Source: Desulfotignum sp.
GTDB lineage: Bacteria; Desulfobacterota; Desulfobacteria; Desulfobacterales; Desulfobacteraceae
DNA: 64,000 nt
Direction of reading: 5' to 3'
NCBI GenBank assembly: GCA_018399285.1
Contig: JAGYOW010000012.1
Location: 17,200 to 81,199 of the forward strand
Under the pieces are notes generated by a model. The model saw only the letters and a list, made by a program, of their open reading frames with translations, made no database searches and was not told where the DNA came from. This document shows, piece by piece, positions 39,285 through 50,044 of this stretch. How positions within the stretch are numbered: position 1 is the stretch's first letter; every line of letters starts with the position of its first letter. Both the position numbers and the translations under genes were made by a program.

Positions 39285-40666
39285 GTGAACGATACCCTCA
39301 AATTCGCCGGATAATCTGTTTGTGCCCGGTCAGGGCGACACGCCTGAATATATTGATGACAAGGTGCTCACACCCGTGCGAATCTGAACACCCGGCAGAC
39401 CTGGCTCCAGTTGTCCGACCTTGACCTGGATCAGCTGGTCAGCAATTTTTCTCACACATGTCACCGAATGTTGCGCCGATGCGCTCACGCACATGGATTA
39501 CGAGGATCAGCGGAGATCACAAAGAATTGTCCAATGATGTCCCGGCCCCTGGCCATCACAAGCAAGAATGTCATCCGATGACCGGGTGGACCTGCTGCAA
39601 TCCATGCCCGAAGAAAGCAGCGCAATTCTATTGCGTCTGCTGGCCACCACCGAGCGGAAGATAAGACGGCTGTCCTTATGAAGAAGACACGGCTGGGGCT
39701 TTGATGACCAGTGAATACGCCACCCGTCACCGGGTCTCACCGCCCTAGGCCATTGACAAGCTCCGGCTGGCTAATTCAACAAGGAAACCATTTACATTTT
39801 ATGTGATCGATTCTCGCGGCGCTCAAGGCTCTTGGTGTCGCTGCGGAACTGAGATCCTGGCCCGGCCCACGACCAAAATTGAAAAATCATGCGCCGTGAT
39901 CCCATCTTTCGCCCGGGGTCCATGATGACCAGGAAGAGGTGGCCCGCAGATGGCCAACACGATCTTCTGGCCATGCCTGTGGTCAACGGCAACGACTCCC
40001 TTGTGGGAATCATTACCTTTTGACGATGTCCATGACGTAATTGAAGAAGAAGCCACGATGACTTCCACCGCATGGGGTCCATCAGCTCAGGTACCGGAGC
40101 CGATGACCTGCGGACATCGGCCTGCGGACGCCACCCTGGCTGCTGATCCGGAAGCGGCTGCCCTGGCTGCTGGCCCGGTGTTCATGAATATTTTTCCGGG
40201 GCCGGGATTGCTTCCATTAGAAGACACCAATCTGCGCCACCGTGGCCCTGGTAGCTTCTGCCCCCTGCTCATCGGCAGCGGCGGTACTTTCCCGCCCAGT
40301 CCGCCACCCTGATGGCGGGCCCTGGCCATCGGCGATGTCATGATGAAAGACTGGTTCCGGCTGCTGGGCAAGGAAGTGGGGCATTGCCCCGGCCATTGGC
40401 GTGTGCATGGCGCTGGCCGTAAGCCGTTTATCGGGGTTTTCCCGGGGAGGGATGGATGTGGCCGTGATCGTGTCCATGGCCATGGTATGCGTGGTGCTGT
40501 TCGGCAGTCTTCTGGGCATGTCCCCGCCGTTTCTGCTCACCCGGTTCAAACTGACCCGGCCACGGCTTCCTTCCGCTCCTTTGGTGACGTCTGTGGTGAT
40601 ATCGGCGGGGTCATCTATTTCGGCATTGCCACCTGGTATTTAGGGCTTCACCACACCGCCATCTGA
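39285..40666 (+). pseudogene. mgtE: magnesium transporter MgtE, frameshifted
   Basis: Reconstructed about 460 residues. The strongest RBS here, AAAGGAGG, precedes GTG 39285 (NDTLKFAGDNLFVPGQGDTPEYIDD). The N domain has HPADLAQLLSDLDLDQLVSNF and RVDLLQSMPEESSAILLRLL. The CBS pair includes YEEDTAGALMTSEYATV and LVGIITFDDVHDVIEEEA. The membrane part has LLIGSGGNTGAQSATLMVRALA and the DPATAS-type pore motif, ending IYFGIATWYLGLHHTAI. Around ten indels as written. MgtE channels import Mg2+ and are gated by the CBS domains. Single gene, convergent with the P1 peptidase. Confidence 0.75.
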
Positions 40667-40747
40667 CAGGTAATAACAATGCGCTGATCAGCCGGCCAGG
40701 CCGGCGGCGGCATCAACGGAGGCTAAACTAAAAATCAGCAGCCGTTT

Positions 40748-41700
40748 TTAATCCATAGGCGGGTTGGGCGCTTCTTGCAGCCTCAGCACAGCTCCGCTTA
40801 TGACTTCGGTAGATAAAACCCCAAGTGCATCCAGGTTTGCATCCACCTCTCCTGTGGCCAGTACAAAGATGGTATCCCCGTCCACCGAAGTATGGACCGG
40901 GCTACGGCCTTGGTAACCATTGAGGTGCAACGGCAGCCAGCTTATTGGCCTGTTCTTGGTGAGCTTTGCATTGGTAAGAATACATCCGATGGTTGTATTG
41001 CCGCTAAAGACATCCCTTGCCGGGCAATCTCTTTGTACATAATTTCGGGTGTTTCTGCTTACAGGGCCGTTTTATCTTCTGTAAGTATGCCTGCGATGGG
41101 CCTGCCCGTATCATAATCAATGACATCACCCAGGGCATTCACGGCCACTATGGCCCCGCATTGTACGGTGTGTCGATTTCAAGGGCAAAGCAAAGTTAAG
41201 TCCGCTTTTCATCATGCGGTCCATTCCTAAAACTTACCCACTGTGGCCCCTGTACCTGCCCCGACATTTCCCTGGGCCACCTCTCTTGTTCCGGCAGCCT
41301 CACAGGCTTTGTACCCCATTTTTTATCTGGCCGGCATGTGGGGTCCCCCCACCACCAGGTCAAAAAAGGGACGCCCCGCACACCAAAGGCACAACCCCAC
41401 CCCCCACATCAAACCCCACGCCTTTTCTTCCAGAAATTGCATGGCCCCATCTCCGGCCGCAAGGCCATAGGCACTGCCTCCGCTGAGCATGACACAAGTT
41501 TCCCGAATCTGCTGGGCAATACTCAACGGCTTTAACAGTTCAGATTCCTGTTGGCAGGCCTGCTTCCTGACATCGGCTCCCGGCAAAGGCACTCCGCTCG
41601 CAAATAATGGCAGTGCACCTGGTTCCCCCGTCATGATTTTGTGCATGACCGATTTTAAATCCTTTGATCTCATTGATCTGAATCCCTTTTCTATACTCAT
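40748..41700 (-). pseudogene. P1 family peptidase (DmpA/L-aminopeptidase type), frameshifted
   Basis: Reconstructed about 315 residues. N-terminal GADVRKQACQQESELLKPLS, MLSGGSAYGLAAGDGAMQFLEE (family hallmark), then an LFDLVVGDP-like segment. A GNVGAGTGATVGKFLG-like autocleavage region comes before the nucleophile, and the end is SPVHTSVDGDTIFVLATGEVDANLDALGV. P1 enzymes are N-terminal nucleophile hydrolases acting on D/L-aminopeptides or nylon-type amides. Several indels. No N-terminal signal, so cytoplasmic. The 80-bp gap to mgtE has a GCCGG/CCGGC hairpin that may end both genes. Confidence 0.7.
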
Positions 41701-41773
41701 ACCCCTATATGATTGACCCCGGGTGCTGGTATGCGCAAGGCAAACCTTACGCCGCCTTCAAGAACGCAACCCT

Positions 41774-42101
41774 TTATTTGACAAATCGATTCAGCAATAT
41801 ATCTTCAACATTCCGCCTTGAATCTATAATGGAGAAACAAAAATAGTTGCATCTGATATTCTGTAAATAATGCGCCAGGGAGGAAACAATTATTTCTCGA
41901 TAGATGTGTATACCCTTGATCTTTCAACTCCGGTACAATTCCACCTCGATCAGGCAGGGTGTAGAGGCTTGACGCTTTTTGGCTTAGTTTTTTTTAGCAT
42001 TTCTATCGCATTGTCTGGCTATCAACCGCTATATAATCAATTATTTGTTTCAAATCACTTTGCGCAATAGCGGCCCATTTAATATGATATTTTTGGCTCA
42101 T
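41774..42101 (-). pseudogene. ParE/RelE-family toxin, frameshifted
   Basis: Reconstructed about 108 residues: MSQKYHIKWAAIAQSDLKQIIDYIA, then an SLYTLPDRGR-like segment, IHIYREIIVSPWRIIYRI and RNVEDILLNRFVK. This is the compact fold of RelE/ParE toxins (mRNA cleavage or gyrase inhibition). ATG 42101 overlaps the antitoxin stop as ATGA, the standard order antitoxin-toxin. Four or so single-base gaps. Which target it hits cannot be told. Confidence 0.7.
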
Positions 42102-42378
42102 TTATCGCTTTCTTTTAGTGCGCTTTCGATTTCATCGAACACATCTTCTTGTGACGTTGTTCTCGTCCCTCCCTGATATCGGCTTCCCTGTTGAAATAAG
42201 TTTTAAAAGACCGATGGCATTACGCATATTTTCGTAACTCTCAGATCTTGAAGTACCGCCGAGGTTCACCATTTTGGGTTATTATAACAGGCCGATGCGT
42301 TTCATTAATTTGATTGAGTAAATCAGCCGCCCGTGATTTTAAATAAGTAACCGGCTTAATATCGTTTGTAATATTCAT
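42098..42378 (-). pseudogene. Phd/YefM-family antitoxin, frameshifted
   Basis: Reconstructed about 92 residues: MNITNDIKPVTYLKSRAADLLNQINE, THRPVIITQNGEPR, AVLQDTESYENM-like, and a C-terminal toxin-binding tail EDVFDEIESALKESDK. The N-terminal half is the Phd/YefM DNA-binding dimer. The main break is GGCGGTAC, where one more G restores RAVLQD. It lies directly behind a 29-bp palindrome that should be its operator. Confidence 0.75.
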
Positions 42379-42399
42379 AATTTTTCTTCCAGTCCAAAT

Positions 42400-42428
42400 A
42401 GTACCACATTCGGACCGAATGTGGTACT
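42400..42428. promoter_or_regulatory. 29-bp palindromic operator of the toxin-antitoxin pair
   Basis: Arms AGTACCACATTCGG and CCGAATGTGGTACT are perfect complements around one central A. The site ends 22 bp before the antitoxin ATG. This fits autorepression by the Phd-type antitoxin or antitoxin-toxin complex. Confidence 0.75.
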
Positions 42429-42598
42429 TTATTTTGGTTTGTTGCAGAATGTTCTAATTTGCCGATTTATAAATACTGCTGGATCCGAGATGGCATCTCT
42501 CAGGTTGGTTTGATATCGGCAGTATCAGCAGACAACTCAATGGGATCAATGCCCGGATCTCGGTATTAACAGTATTCTTTTTCCTGCCTCGAACCTGG

Positions 42599-43334
42599 TT
42601 AATCAGGCAGACGCAAAAGGGTAATATCGCCGTAATATCCGGTGGTTTCACTTCCTGTATCATCGGTGTCGGTCATGATGCCGATACCGATGATCTCAGG
42701 CGGGTTTCGTCCAAAAGCTTTGCGTAGTCTTCTTTGGGATGTTTCGTTCTTCTGTAATCCAGCGCCCGGCTGGCTGAGTTACCGCTTGAGAAACAATCAT
42801 TTTTGCTTCTTTTGCATAGGGATTGGGAACGGATTGTTTCGCAACAGGCGCCCTGTTGGCCCATATATAATTCAAGGCGGTACCGCGCAAAGTTCTTTGC
42901 CGGAAAAAAAGCGAAGCACTTTTGTGCCTTGTCCGCTCCCCACCATCCGGCCTTGTCCGTATCAAAGGCAAATGCCACATAAATGCGTGCAGCATAATCA
43001 TCCTCTGTTTGGCGGTAACATCTCCGTTTTCCAGGACATGATCGATTTTCCAGCGCCATTTTATCACAGGATATTCTTCGGGGTTCACCCGCAACGGGTG
43101 GATCAGGCCTGAGGCGCTGTTTTGACTGTAAGCCCTGATGATGGTCCGGCCATTGTCTTGTATCAGGGCATAGCTGGTCTGGCGGTCAATATTTTTAAAC
43201 GTCGGGTTCCTTAGGTCCGGCAGGCTGTCGCCGGGTGCCAGTCGAAATCACCGATGACCAGTTGATCCGTGTATGCAGTCACAGTGGCCATGCACAGAAA
43301 CAAAACCATTACCAGAATCCGGAATAGTCCGCAT
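42599..43334 (-). pseudogene. DUF3047 family exported protein, frameshifted
   Basis: Reconstructed about 243 residues. Signal-like start RILVMVLFLCMATVTAYTD, then NGRTIIRAYSQNSASGLIHP, YPVIKWRWKIDHVLENGDV, DDYAARIYVAFAFDTDKAG, LNYIWANRAPVAKQSVPNPY and IMTDTDDTGSETTGYYGDI. These match the DUF3047 domain, a periplasmic beta-sandwich of unknown role. Several indels. It stands alone behind the toxin-antitoxin promoter region in the accessory array. Confidence 0.7.
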
Positions 43335-44294
43335 TATACCGCTTTTCCCATGGCATGCCGGTGCGGTTCCTGTCTCCGATTCTGCCCGGAGCCCTCCAGC
43401 ATTTTCTGAATTTCCTCACGGGCAGGTACAACGGCGGTTGCCTGCGGTATTTGTCGGGATCTGAATTATCCCTACCATTGCAATATGGTTTCCTCTTCTC
43501 GACCATAGAAAAGCCAAGAATCTCTTAAAGATGTAATCATCCTTTTCGAATAGGTGCATCGATCGGGAACTTTGGCATTAGACAGCAATTCCCGCGTTTA
43601 CGCTGATTATTGAGAGTAAAGGTCAATTTCAAAGGCCTCGGATCCAAATGTTTCAAGGTGAAATTGTATTCGCTGATTTAATATCGGATAATGCTGATTC
43701 ATATGAATCACCTTGGCCGACCACTATACCCTTTAAGCCTCAAAGGATATGCAACATATGTACTGTGATGTTTTTCAACCACAATTTTAAATTTTCATAA
43801 TAAAATCAACTTGTTATTGTTAATCCTTCCTATTATACCCTTATGATTATATTCAAGGATGAAAACACGATATGTCTTTTTGTTGTGGTCAATTTGTCGC
43901 CTTTCTGGCAATGCTAACTGGTGTTCCTGTGGTGGATAGCTTGTGGGTGGTGTGGGGCTGGGGGATTAAAAACCCCGGCTACCCGGATTATGCATTTTAA
44001 GTTTCTGATTCTACCATTTTTCGACAAGAGCCACCATTTTATCTTGATTTGCCTTTGCTCACATGGACGCTGATGGCTACAACTTCCCGTGTGATGCCCT
44101 CCCGGCCTGATACCATCCTGGGCAAAAGAGAAGAAATGAACCGGGCATATCAATGCCAGGATGGAGACTTTAGGTCTGAAGCCAAGCTTCAGGGAATCGT
44201 TTAAGAAAAGGCGGCAGCTCTATTTAATTTATTGTTGGAATGTACTGTTCATTATCCGAATTTTTGCGAGGTGTCTTGTCCGGTGCTTTTTATA
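43335..44294. other. 960-bp stretch without a recognisable gene
   Basis: Short ORFs exist on both strands (for example 43914-44153 minus) but none looks like a protein family or has an RBS. A small hairpin GGGGATTAAAAACCCC lies near 43968, and a CTGAAGC/GCTTCAG palindrome near 44180. Probably decayed or non-coding cassette material. Confidence 0.4.
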
Positions 44295-44696
44295 TTAGGT
44301 CAGATCGAAATGAGGATTCCATGCCACTTCCCAGAGAAATCCATCTGGATCTGAGAAATAACCAGAATAACTGCCCATTCCATGCTCCTTGGCAGGTTTC
44401 TGCAACAAAGCTCCCCGGCCTTCCCTCGCCTCTTCCATCACTGATCCACCTCTTTCGATGAAACATTATGTGCCAGAGTGAATCCTCGAAACCGCTTTTC
44501 TTGTGGATTGACCTGGCATCGTCTGCCAGTTGGATCATGGGGATACAGTGCCAGCCATGTACTGATAGCGCGAAGAAGGTGTGATGTTCCAGGAAAGTTT
44601 CCATAGGTCGGCAGTCTTTAGTCCGTCTCGGTAGAAGGTTGTAGATCGTTCTATATCTGAGACCGCCAATGTTATAATGCTGATTTTCGGCTTCAT
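44295..44696 (-). pseudogene. VOC (glyoxalase/bleomycin-resistance fold) protein, frameshifted
   Basis: Reconstructed about 133 residues: MKPKISIITLAVSDIERSTTFYRDGL, HTFFALSVHGW, a KEEVDQVMEEARKAGG-like helix and the end GYFSDPDGFLWEVAWNPHFDL. This is the paired beta-alpha-beta-beta-beta fold of VOC metalloenzymes and antibiotic-binding proteins. Three or four indels. VOC genes are common integron cassettes. Substrate unknown. Confidence 0.75.
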
Positions 44697-44978
44697 ATTT
44701 TATCCCTAAGTTACACTCAATGCTCAGCTTTGATGCGGTTTTACGGCTTTCTCAATTGCTTGTAACAACCATCGTTCCTGAACAAATCGACCATAGCAGG
44801 TTTTGAATACTTTCGGTATCATAAATTTTTTCAGTCTCAGAAAATTTTTGTTTTGGATAATCACTATTCTGAGAAACTGACCATTCAGGTTTTTATATCA
44901 AAGAGTTGAATATGGAAGAAATCCCGGGATGATACCTCGGCCCATATAATGGAATTGAAACTCAGAGAATAATGGGAG

Positions 44979-45029
44979 AGATAACAAGAAAAAGGCAGGG
45001 CCAACTTAATGACCCTGCCTTTGTTAAAT
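44979..45029 (-). other. hairpin, terminator-like or attC-like
   Basis: Minus strand: ATTTAAC, then AAAGGCAGGG / CCCTGCCTTT (10-bp perfect stem, 12-nt loop), TTCTT and GTTATCT. It has a T run for termination. The outer ATTTAAC fits the attC R'' consensus RYYYAAC and the other end begins GTT, but there is no extrahelical base. It lies about 130 bp after the lipoprotein gene. Confidence 0.45.
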
Positions 45030-45160
45030 CAGTATTGTGAAAGAAACGGTTTGAATTATTCAGTGAGGCAAAACTTACATTAAAATCCATAAGGCAGATG
45101 GTCGGATAAAAAGTAATTTTTTAAAAATCTTTAAAACCTTTTTAGAATAGCTATTTACCG

Positions 45161-45705
45161 CTATCCAATAACCTTGAATATAGCTCGCTGGTACTGTGCA
45201 AAAAATTTTTGAACCCACTTTTTGAATTGACTCACAGTAAACCCTTCCATTAATTGTTTTTCTAAATATTCCTGTGACAATGAAACACCAAAGACCTCTC
45301 TCTTAACTGACATCCAATGCCAGCACAAGTAACTACCTCTCGGTTAATTTTAGTTAACTCGCCCTGCGTACCATCTTGAAAACTATAAGTTTCATATAAA
45401 ATCTCCATTTGCCATCATACTTAATTTTAACATAAAGTTGATGGTAATTGAATTTGATTTTTATCAAGCCAGCCTTCTTATAAAAAAATCTGGTAATCAT
45501 AACCTGACAAAAAGACCCCTTTGCTCCCAGTGTTTCAGAACAGGGTTGAAAGTTACTTATTGTCAAACTTACTGTCTTCAATTTCAATTCTTGGAAGCCA
45601 GTTGCATGGGTGATAATCAGCAGTATTTGAAATACAACCCAAAAATGTACACGAAATAAGGATAGCGATCATGAACAGTTTGCAGCACAAAAATATTTTC
45701 AGCAC
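45161..45705 (-). pseudogene. small lipoprotein, unknown, frameshifted
   Basis: Reconstructed about 180 residues. A GTG at 45705 with GGAG upstream opens LKIFLCCKLFMIAILISCTFLGC, a lipoprotein signal with the LGC lipobox. Then come DYHPCNWLPRIEIEDSKF, a strand-rich middle, QDGTQGELTKINREVVTCAG, CQLREVFGVSLSQEYLEKQL and EGFTVSQFKKWVQKFFAQYQ to the stop at 45161. Three or more frame breaks, all in AT runs. No family recognised. Confidence 0.5.
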
Positions 45706-46032
45706 AATAGTTGCTCCATTTAGAACATTATAAATTAAAAACGCACAAGCTAACCATATCAGTAAATGATTAAACTAAAATAGATAGTACCCAATGTCAA
45801 TTAAGGAAATCTTAAGTTAATAACTTTATCTATAAACTCAAATAGGACTTAGGGAATACCTTGCCATGCCCGCTGAGCAATTATGGTGGACCCCAATGTC
45901 AAGACAGTTTTTCAACTAATTTAAGGCCATTTTCAATTTTTGCCAGTGTTCATGATGTTGTTCCACAGTTAAATTTTCCGGCTTGTTTTAGCTTTTTAGC
46001 GGAAGTGAAGCCAGGTCCCGGGAATGGGCACC

Positions 46033-46897
46033 TCAAAATCTGCCCGTCGGAGTGGAATTGGCTTCCGCTGGAGCGGGTTTCTGGAACACTTGTTCATCCA
46101 ACCAACCTTTAATTGATTTTTTTCCATAATACATTTCAGCTGGGGTTTGTCCGTTAAAACCTGATGCGGCCGTTCATGGTTGTAAAAATCAAAATACTTT
46201 TCAAAGCTTTGCGCAGCTGCTCAACAGATTTGAATTCGTTTACATAGATCTCTTCATACTTGACACTGCGCCAGAGGCGTCTGATGAAATATTGTCCAGC
46301 GCACGGCCTTTCCCGTCCATGCTGATTTTGATCTCTTCCTTATTCAGAACTTTTGTAAACCCATGGCTTGTGTATTGCGCCTTGATCTGTGTTTAATATT
46401 TGGGGAGTCCTTATGACATCGCAGAGCCTCAAGGGCGGAGACACAGAATTCACTGTCCATGGTGATCGAAATCTCCCAGGAGAGGACATGTTCGGCTGTG
46501 CCAGTCCATGACGGCCGTCAAATAAACAAACCCACCGGCCAGCCGGATATATGTCAGGTCTGAACACCACACCTGATCCGCCTTGGTAACATCAAAATTT
46601 CTCAAAAGATACGGGTAGATCTTGTTTTGAGGGTGAGCCTGCTGGTATTCGGTTTTGGGGGCAATGGACTGAATCCCCATTTTACGTATCAATCGCTGAA
46701 CCCGCTTGGTGGTTAATTTTATATCCCCGCGTCTCAAAACATCACGCATCTGGCGGGTCCCATAGAAAGGGATGGACAGGTATTCAAGGTCTATGCATCT
46801 CATTATTTCAAGATTTTCGGGGTCTCCCCAATTTGCCGGTCCTTCTCACGGTAATAGCTGGAACGAGGGAGCCCGATCAGCTCGGCACGGCGGATCA
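46033..46897 (-). pseudogene. IS3 transposase orfB (DDE integrase), frameshifted
   Basis: Reconstructed about 285 residues: RRAELIGLPRSSYYRE, CIDLEYLSIPFYGTRQMRDVL, KRVQRLIRKMGIQSIAPK (HTH_21), then the DDE core. The first Asp lies in DQVWCSDLTYI, and the core continues through YLTAVMDWHSR, the second Asp in a STDQGAQYTS-like segment and Glu in VKYEEIY-like. It ends FYNHERPHQVL and the tail GWLDEQVFQKPAPAEA. At least four indels, so inactive as written. Confidence 0.78.
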
Positions 46898-46901
46898 ATA
46901 C

Positions 46902-47232
46902 TCAGATCAGGTGTTCCGGCTGAATACGCTGTTTTTTCTCTTTAATGGTCATCAAAGGTGTCCGGTGTGTTTTTTTAACCAGTCCAGCTCGATCTGAAGT
47001 TTGCCAACCTTCTGATACAGGCGCTCTCTCTCTCTCTCTCTATTTCCTTGCTCTGTTTTGCCTGAGTATCGCCAAATACCAAGGGAAGGGCTTCTATTGC
47101 TTCTTTCCACCGGTTCACAAGGTTTGCATGAATGCCGAATTCAGAGGCAATTTCATTGGCGGTCTGTTGCCTTTTATGGCTGCCAATGCCACCTTGGTTT
47201 TTAATTCTTTTGCTGTAATTTTTCCGTTTCAA
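46902..47232 (-). pseudogene. IS3 transposase orfA (HTH), frameshifted
   Basis: KRKNYSKRIK, then a shifted stretch, QQTANEIASEFGIHANLVNRWK (HTH_Tnp_1) and a coiled tail KQSKEIERERE, which is encoded by a (CT)n run near 47022-47040. It ends MTIKEKKQRIQPEHLI. The start is probably TTG 47232. Normally joined to orfB by -1 frameshifting. Confidence 0.75.
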
Positions 47233-47581
47233 AATGATCCCTTTTTCTGAGTTCTGGACTGTTTTTATTCTTATCTTACTATTGTCCAGTTTTCGGGGTC
47301 CACTATAAATCTCCTTTTTCCTCGCCAGTAAATACTGCAAACTTACAATCTGCTAACTATTTTAAATTAAGAAGAGGAACTTATGCTATGGATAGATTTT
47401 TCGCTTCATATTTGAAATTACAATATATGGGGTAGCCTTAATCCAATGAATCAAGATCCCATTACTTTTTATTGAGATAAAACCTCGAATGGGTGAATTA
47501 AGCGTATTGGGTGTAAGTCTTAACTCCTAAAATCTCAACCATAGTTTCGTTATCATGAATGCCATATCAATGAAATGCATG

Positions 47582-48987
47582 TCAATTATTTTGGTCCAGG
47601 ACAATCACATACCGGCTGATCACACCCAGTATGCCTTTTTTCTGCATGGCAGAAACAACTACCGGGCTGAAGCGCTGGGATGACAGAGTCGAATGATATG
47701 GGTATGATACCATCCCTGTTCTTTTCAAGATATCAAGGTAATCGTCTATGAGGATGCCGCCTTTATGTTTTTCCTCTTATTGCCGGCGTATTCTGAAAAT
47801 CCCGCCAGTCTGCATTGATAAAAGCCAGTCGGGTCTTTTTTTTTTGACATTTTGTTTCAGCAGTAAATAAAAAAGGCCTCAAGAAAGTCCAGGTATGCTT
47901 TTTTGACAACCCGGAAATGCTGTTATCATCATAGTCAGCCGCTTTTTATCATCAAAGTAGGGGCGGATCAAAGAGGATCAGGTCGGGTTTTTCTTTGCGC
48001 GACAGGCCATAACCGCGATTGAGCAGATGAAACATCCCATGTAAAGGGTTCGATCTCAGGGCGCGCGTATCCGGCCGATCCTTCATATCAAAGGCCCAGC
48101 ATATCTGCGGCCCATGGCAAGGCAGGTGTCCGAGGTCAAGCCGCCTCCGGCCATGGGGTCAAGAATCAGGTCATCCGCTTTTGAAAAATAGCGAAGGATA
48201 TGTGCGATCATCTGGGCCGGGATACGTCCGGGCCAGTCATCCCCGAATCTGTTGTCACAATCATTGAATTCCACTGGTCCCAGGTCCTGAATCCCCAGCC
48301 AAGTGCTTTGAACCGGTCATGATCCGTTTTACCTCCAGGACCAGGGACCAGACCTGGGGGTCTGACCAGCCGTGCTTTCAGCCACCCGCCACGGTGAATC
48401 CCTGATAATCACCATTTAGGAATTTGCCATTGGCATTTTCCCTAAATGGTGATGAATTGTTTTTTGATCCAGCCCGAGCCGCTTTTGCCATCCGGTCCTG
48501 GGGATGCCCAGACGGCATGTAAATAGTTTGATGCCCTGCCCATCAGGTCACGGCGCGGAGATCGGCGATGTAGGTGTCCACAGCCTGTCTGGACCGGCCC
48601 ACGGCCTGATCCTGGCGGCGCTGAGTCGGGGTTCCCTTCATATGCCTCTTCGGGCCGTGTCCCTGGCTTCTTCTTCCGTCAGCTGTTTCGCCGATGGCTT
48701 TGGCTGCCGTGCATAGAGCAGGGGATCCTCCCTGCCAGGTTTCGACAATGACGAAGACCGCTTCGCCCCTGTTGCCTTGAACGCACTCCACCGGTGTGCC
48801 CCGTCCAGCAGGCGGTAGAAACCGGGCCGCTCCGGGCAGGGTCTCCACCTCGATGGGCCAAACTCATACGTCCCGGATGTTTTCCGAAAATATGCCCACC
48901 CGCCTGGGGTCGATGCTTTTTCTGGGATAGGATCGTTTCATCCAGAATGATCGAAGAAAGAGAAAGTTGTGTCAATGGGGGTAACAT
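47582..48987 (-). pseudogene. ParB-like domain / DNA methyltransferase, frameshifted
   Basis: Reconstructed about 460 residues in two parts. The N-terminal part, LSSIILDETILSQKKHRPQ, a DGAHRWSAFKATG-like segment, and SRQAVDTYIADLRAVT with a following HTH-like LGLDQKTIHHHLGK, resembles ParB/Srx nuclease-like domains. The C-terminal part, FGDDWPGRIPAQMIAHILRYFSK, DLILDPMAGGGLTSDTCLAMGRR (SAM motif I), a KPDLILFDPPYF motif (catalytic DPPY) and YLDILKRTG, is an N4/N6 DNA methylase of phage or plasmid type. It ends VIVLDQNN. Several indels. Start 48987, 40 bp after the attC site; no cognate nuclease gene seen. Confidence 0.7.
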
Positions 48988-49025
48988 GATGGAAATGTCA
49001 CCCTTCAATTTTATTATGAGATCTT

Positions 49026-49086
49026 TGTTAACGGGCTAATCAGCCGCGCGGCTTTTTGCGTCGGCTGAATTAGTGAGGTGTTAGAT
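49026..49086 (-). other. attC recombination site (integron), site 1
   Basis: Read on the minus strand: ATCTAAC (exact RYYYAAC R'' core, overlapping the TAA stop of the gene before it), spacer, CTAATTCAGCCG, ACGCAAAAAGCCGCG loop region, CGGCTGATTAG, CCC, GTTAACA. The two inner arms pair over 11 bp with one extra T in the 5' arm, the extrahelical base typical of attC. The inner AGCCGACGC/GCGCGGCT resembles attC sites of class 1 cassettes. Total 61 bp. Confidence 0.72.
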
Positions 49087-50035
49087 AATTCGATCTTCAC
49101 CACTGTAGCGATACTTTACCGATTTCATGTTTAAAAAGTTTCTTCCACTCATTCCTATATTTTTTGTTGAAGTTGTCCAATTCACTCAGGCCTGTAAAAT
49201 CAAGGATTATTCTGTAACTTTTTAAAACAATTGAAATCGTTGAAAAGAGTAGGCTATTTAACCCCAAGATACGGATCGGCTTGAAGGTTATTTTGCCTGC
49301 TGATATTTTTTAATATGGTCTATATTTCTCTCCGGCAGTATGGCACTTCAGAACCCTGTGAATAAAATATGTCATATTCAGCATGGCGTTTTATAAGCCT
49401 TGCCATATGCCGTAAAGAGGAACTTGAAGGCTTTATGCCTTGGTGATGGCCTCCATTTTTTGCCGATTTTTATTTCTTTAAGGCGTTCGAGTTCTTCATC
49501 AATTTCTTTAAATGAGTCCTGAGCTAATATTCTGTTAACTTCCTCGAGATGTGTTTGAGCCTGTTTTTCATCCTGGGTTTTTTTCGCTGGATCAACTCCT
49601 TGTTGGTCTCTTACGTGTGAAAAGTTTTTGCAAGCCCGGAGTCCCTTCAATAGTTCGTAGAGCCCATTTACGTTCAACCCTTAGATTCGAAACATAGTAA
49701 TATTTTTGCCTTATTATCTGTATCTTCCTTTATGCTCCATTCAAGATATATAGATGCTTCAAATATTGCTCTTTGCTGCTAATTGAGCCGTATGGATATT
49801 GGCATTCGATATAAGAATTTCAATGCATCAAACATCGATACGATTCGTTTTAACAGAACACCTATGATTATAACTGAAGACAACCCTCGGTCGCTACAAA
49901 CATACGTGCGTGGGATCAAATTCGTGCCGTAATTTATCAAGTTCTTTAATAAATTAAGCTCGTCAGAAATTATTCCTCACGTCGTGCTTGTATGTTTCTC
50001 TTATCAAGCATCTCTTTATATTCAGTTTCATGCAT
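49081..50035 (-). pseudogene. DUF5677-like cassette protein, frameshifted
   Basis: Reconstructed about 315 residues. MHETEYKEMLDKRNIQARREE, then KFLYRMPISIRLN, QQRAIFEASIYLEWSIKEDT, an ALRTIEGTPG-like segment, VRDQQGVDPAKKTQDEKQAQ and HLEEVNRILAQDSFKEIDEE. It ends MKSVKYRYSGEDRII, with the stop inside the attC R'' core. The middle resembles DUF5677 proteins, a helical family of unknown role. AT-rich compared with the core genome. The start at 50035 is 10 bp after the upstream attC, the expected spacing for a cassette gene. Confidence 0.6.
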
Positions 50036-50044
50036 TATTCAAAT

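Larger units (their letters stand above)
45887..47302 (-). mobile_element. IS3-family insertion sequence
   Basis: About 1.4 kb bounded by inverted ends: TGGACCCC (45887) and GGGGTCCA (47295-47302), with a longer match ATGGTGGACCCC / ATAGTGGACCCC including flanking bases. It contains overlapping transposase frames orfA and orfB on the minus strand. Both are frameshifted as written. Inserted between the lipoprotein and methyltransferase genes of the accessory array. Confidence 0.8.
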
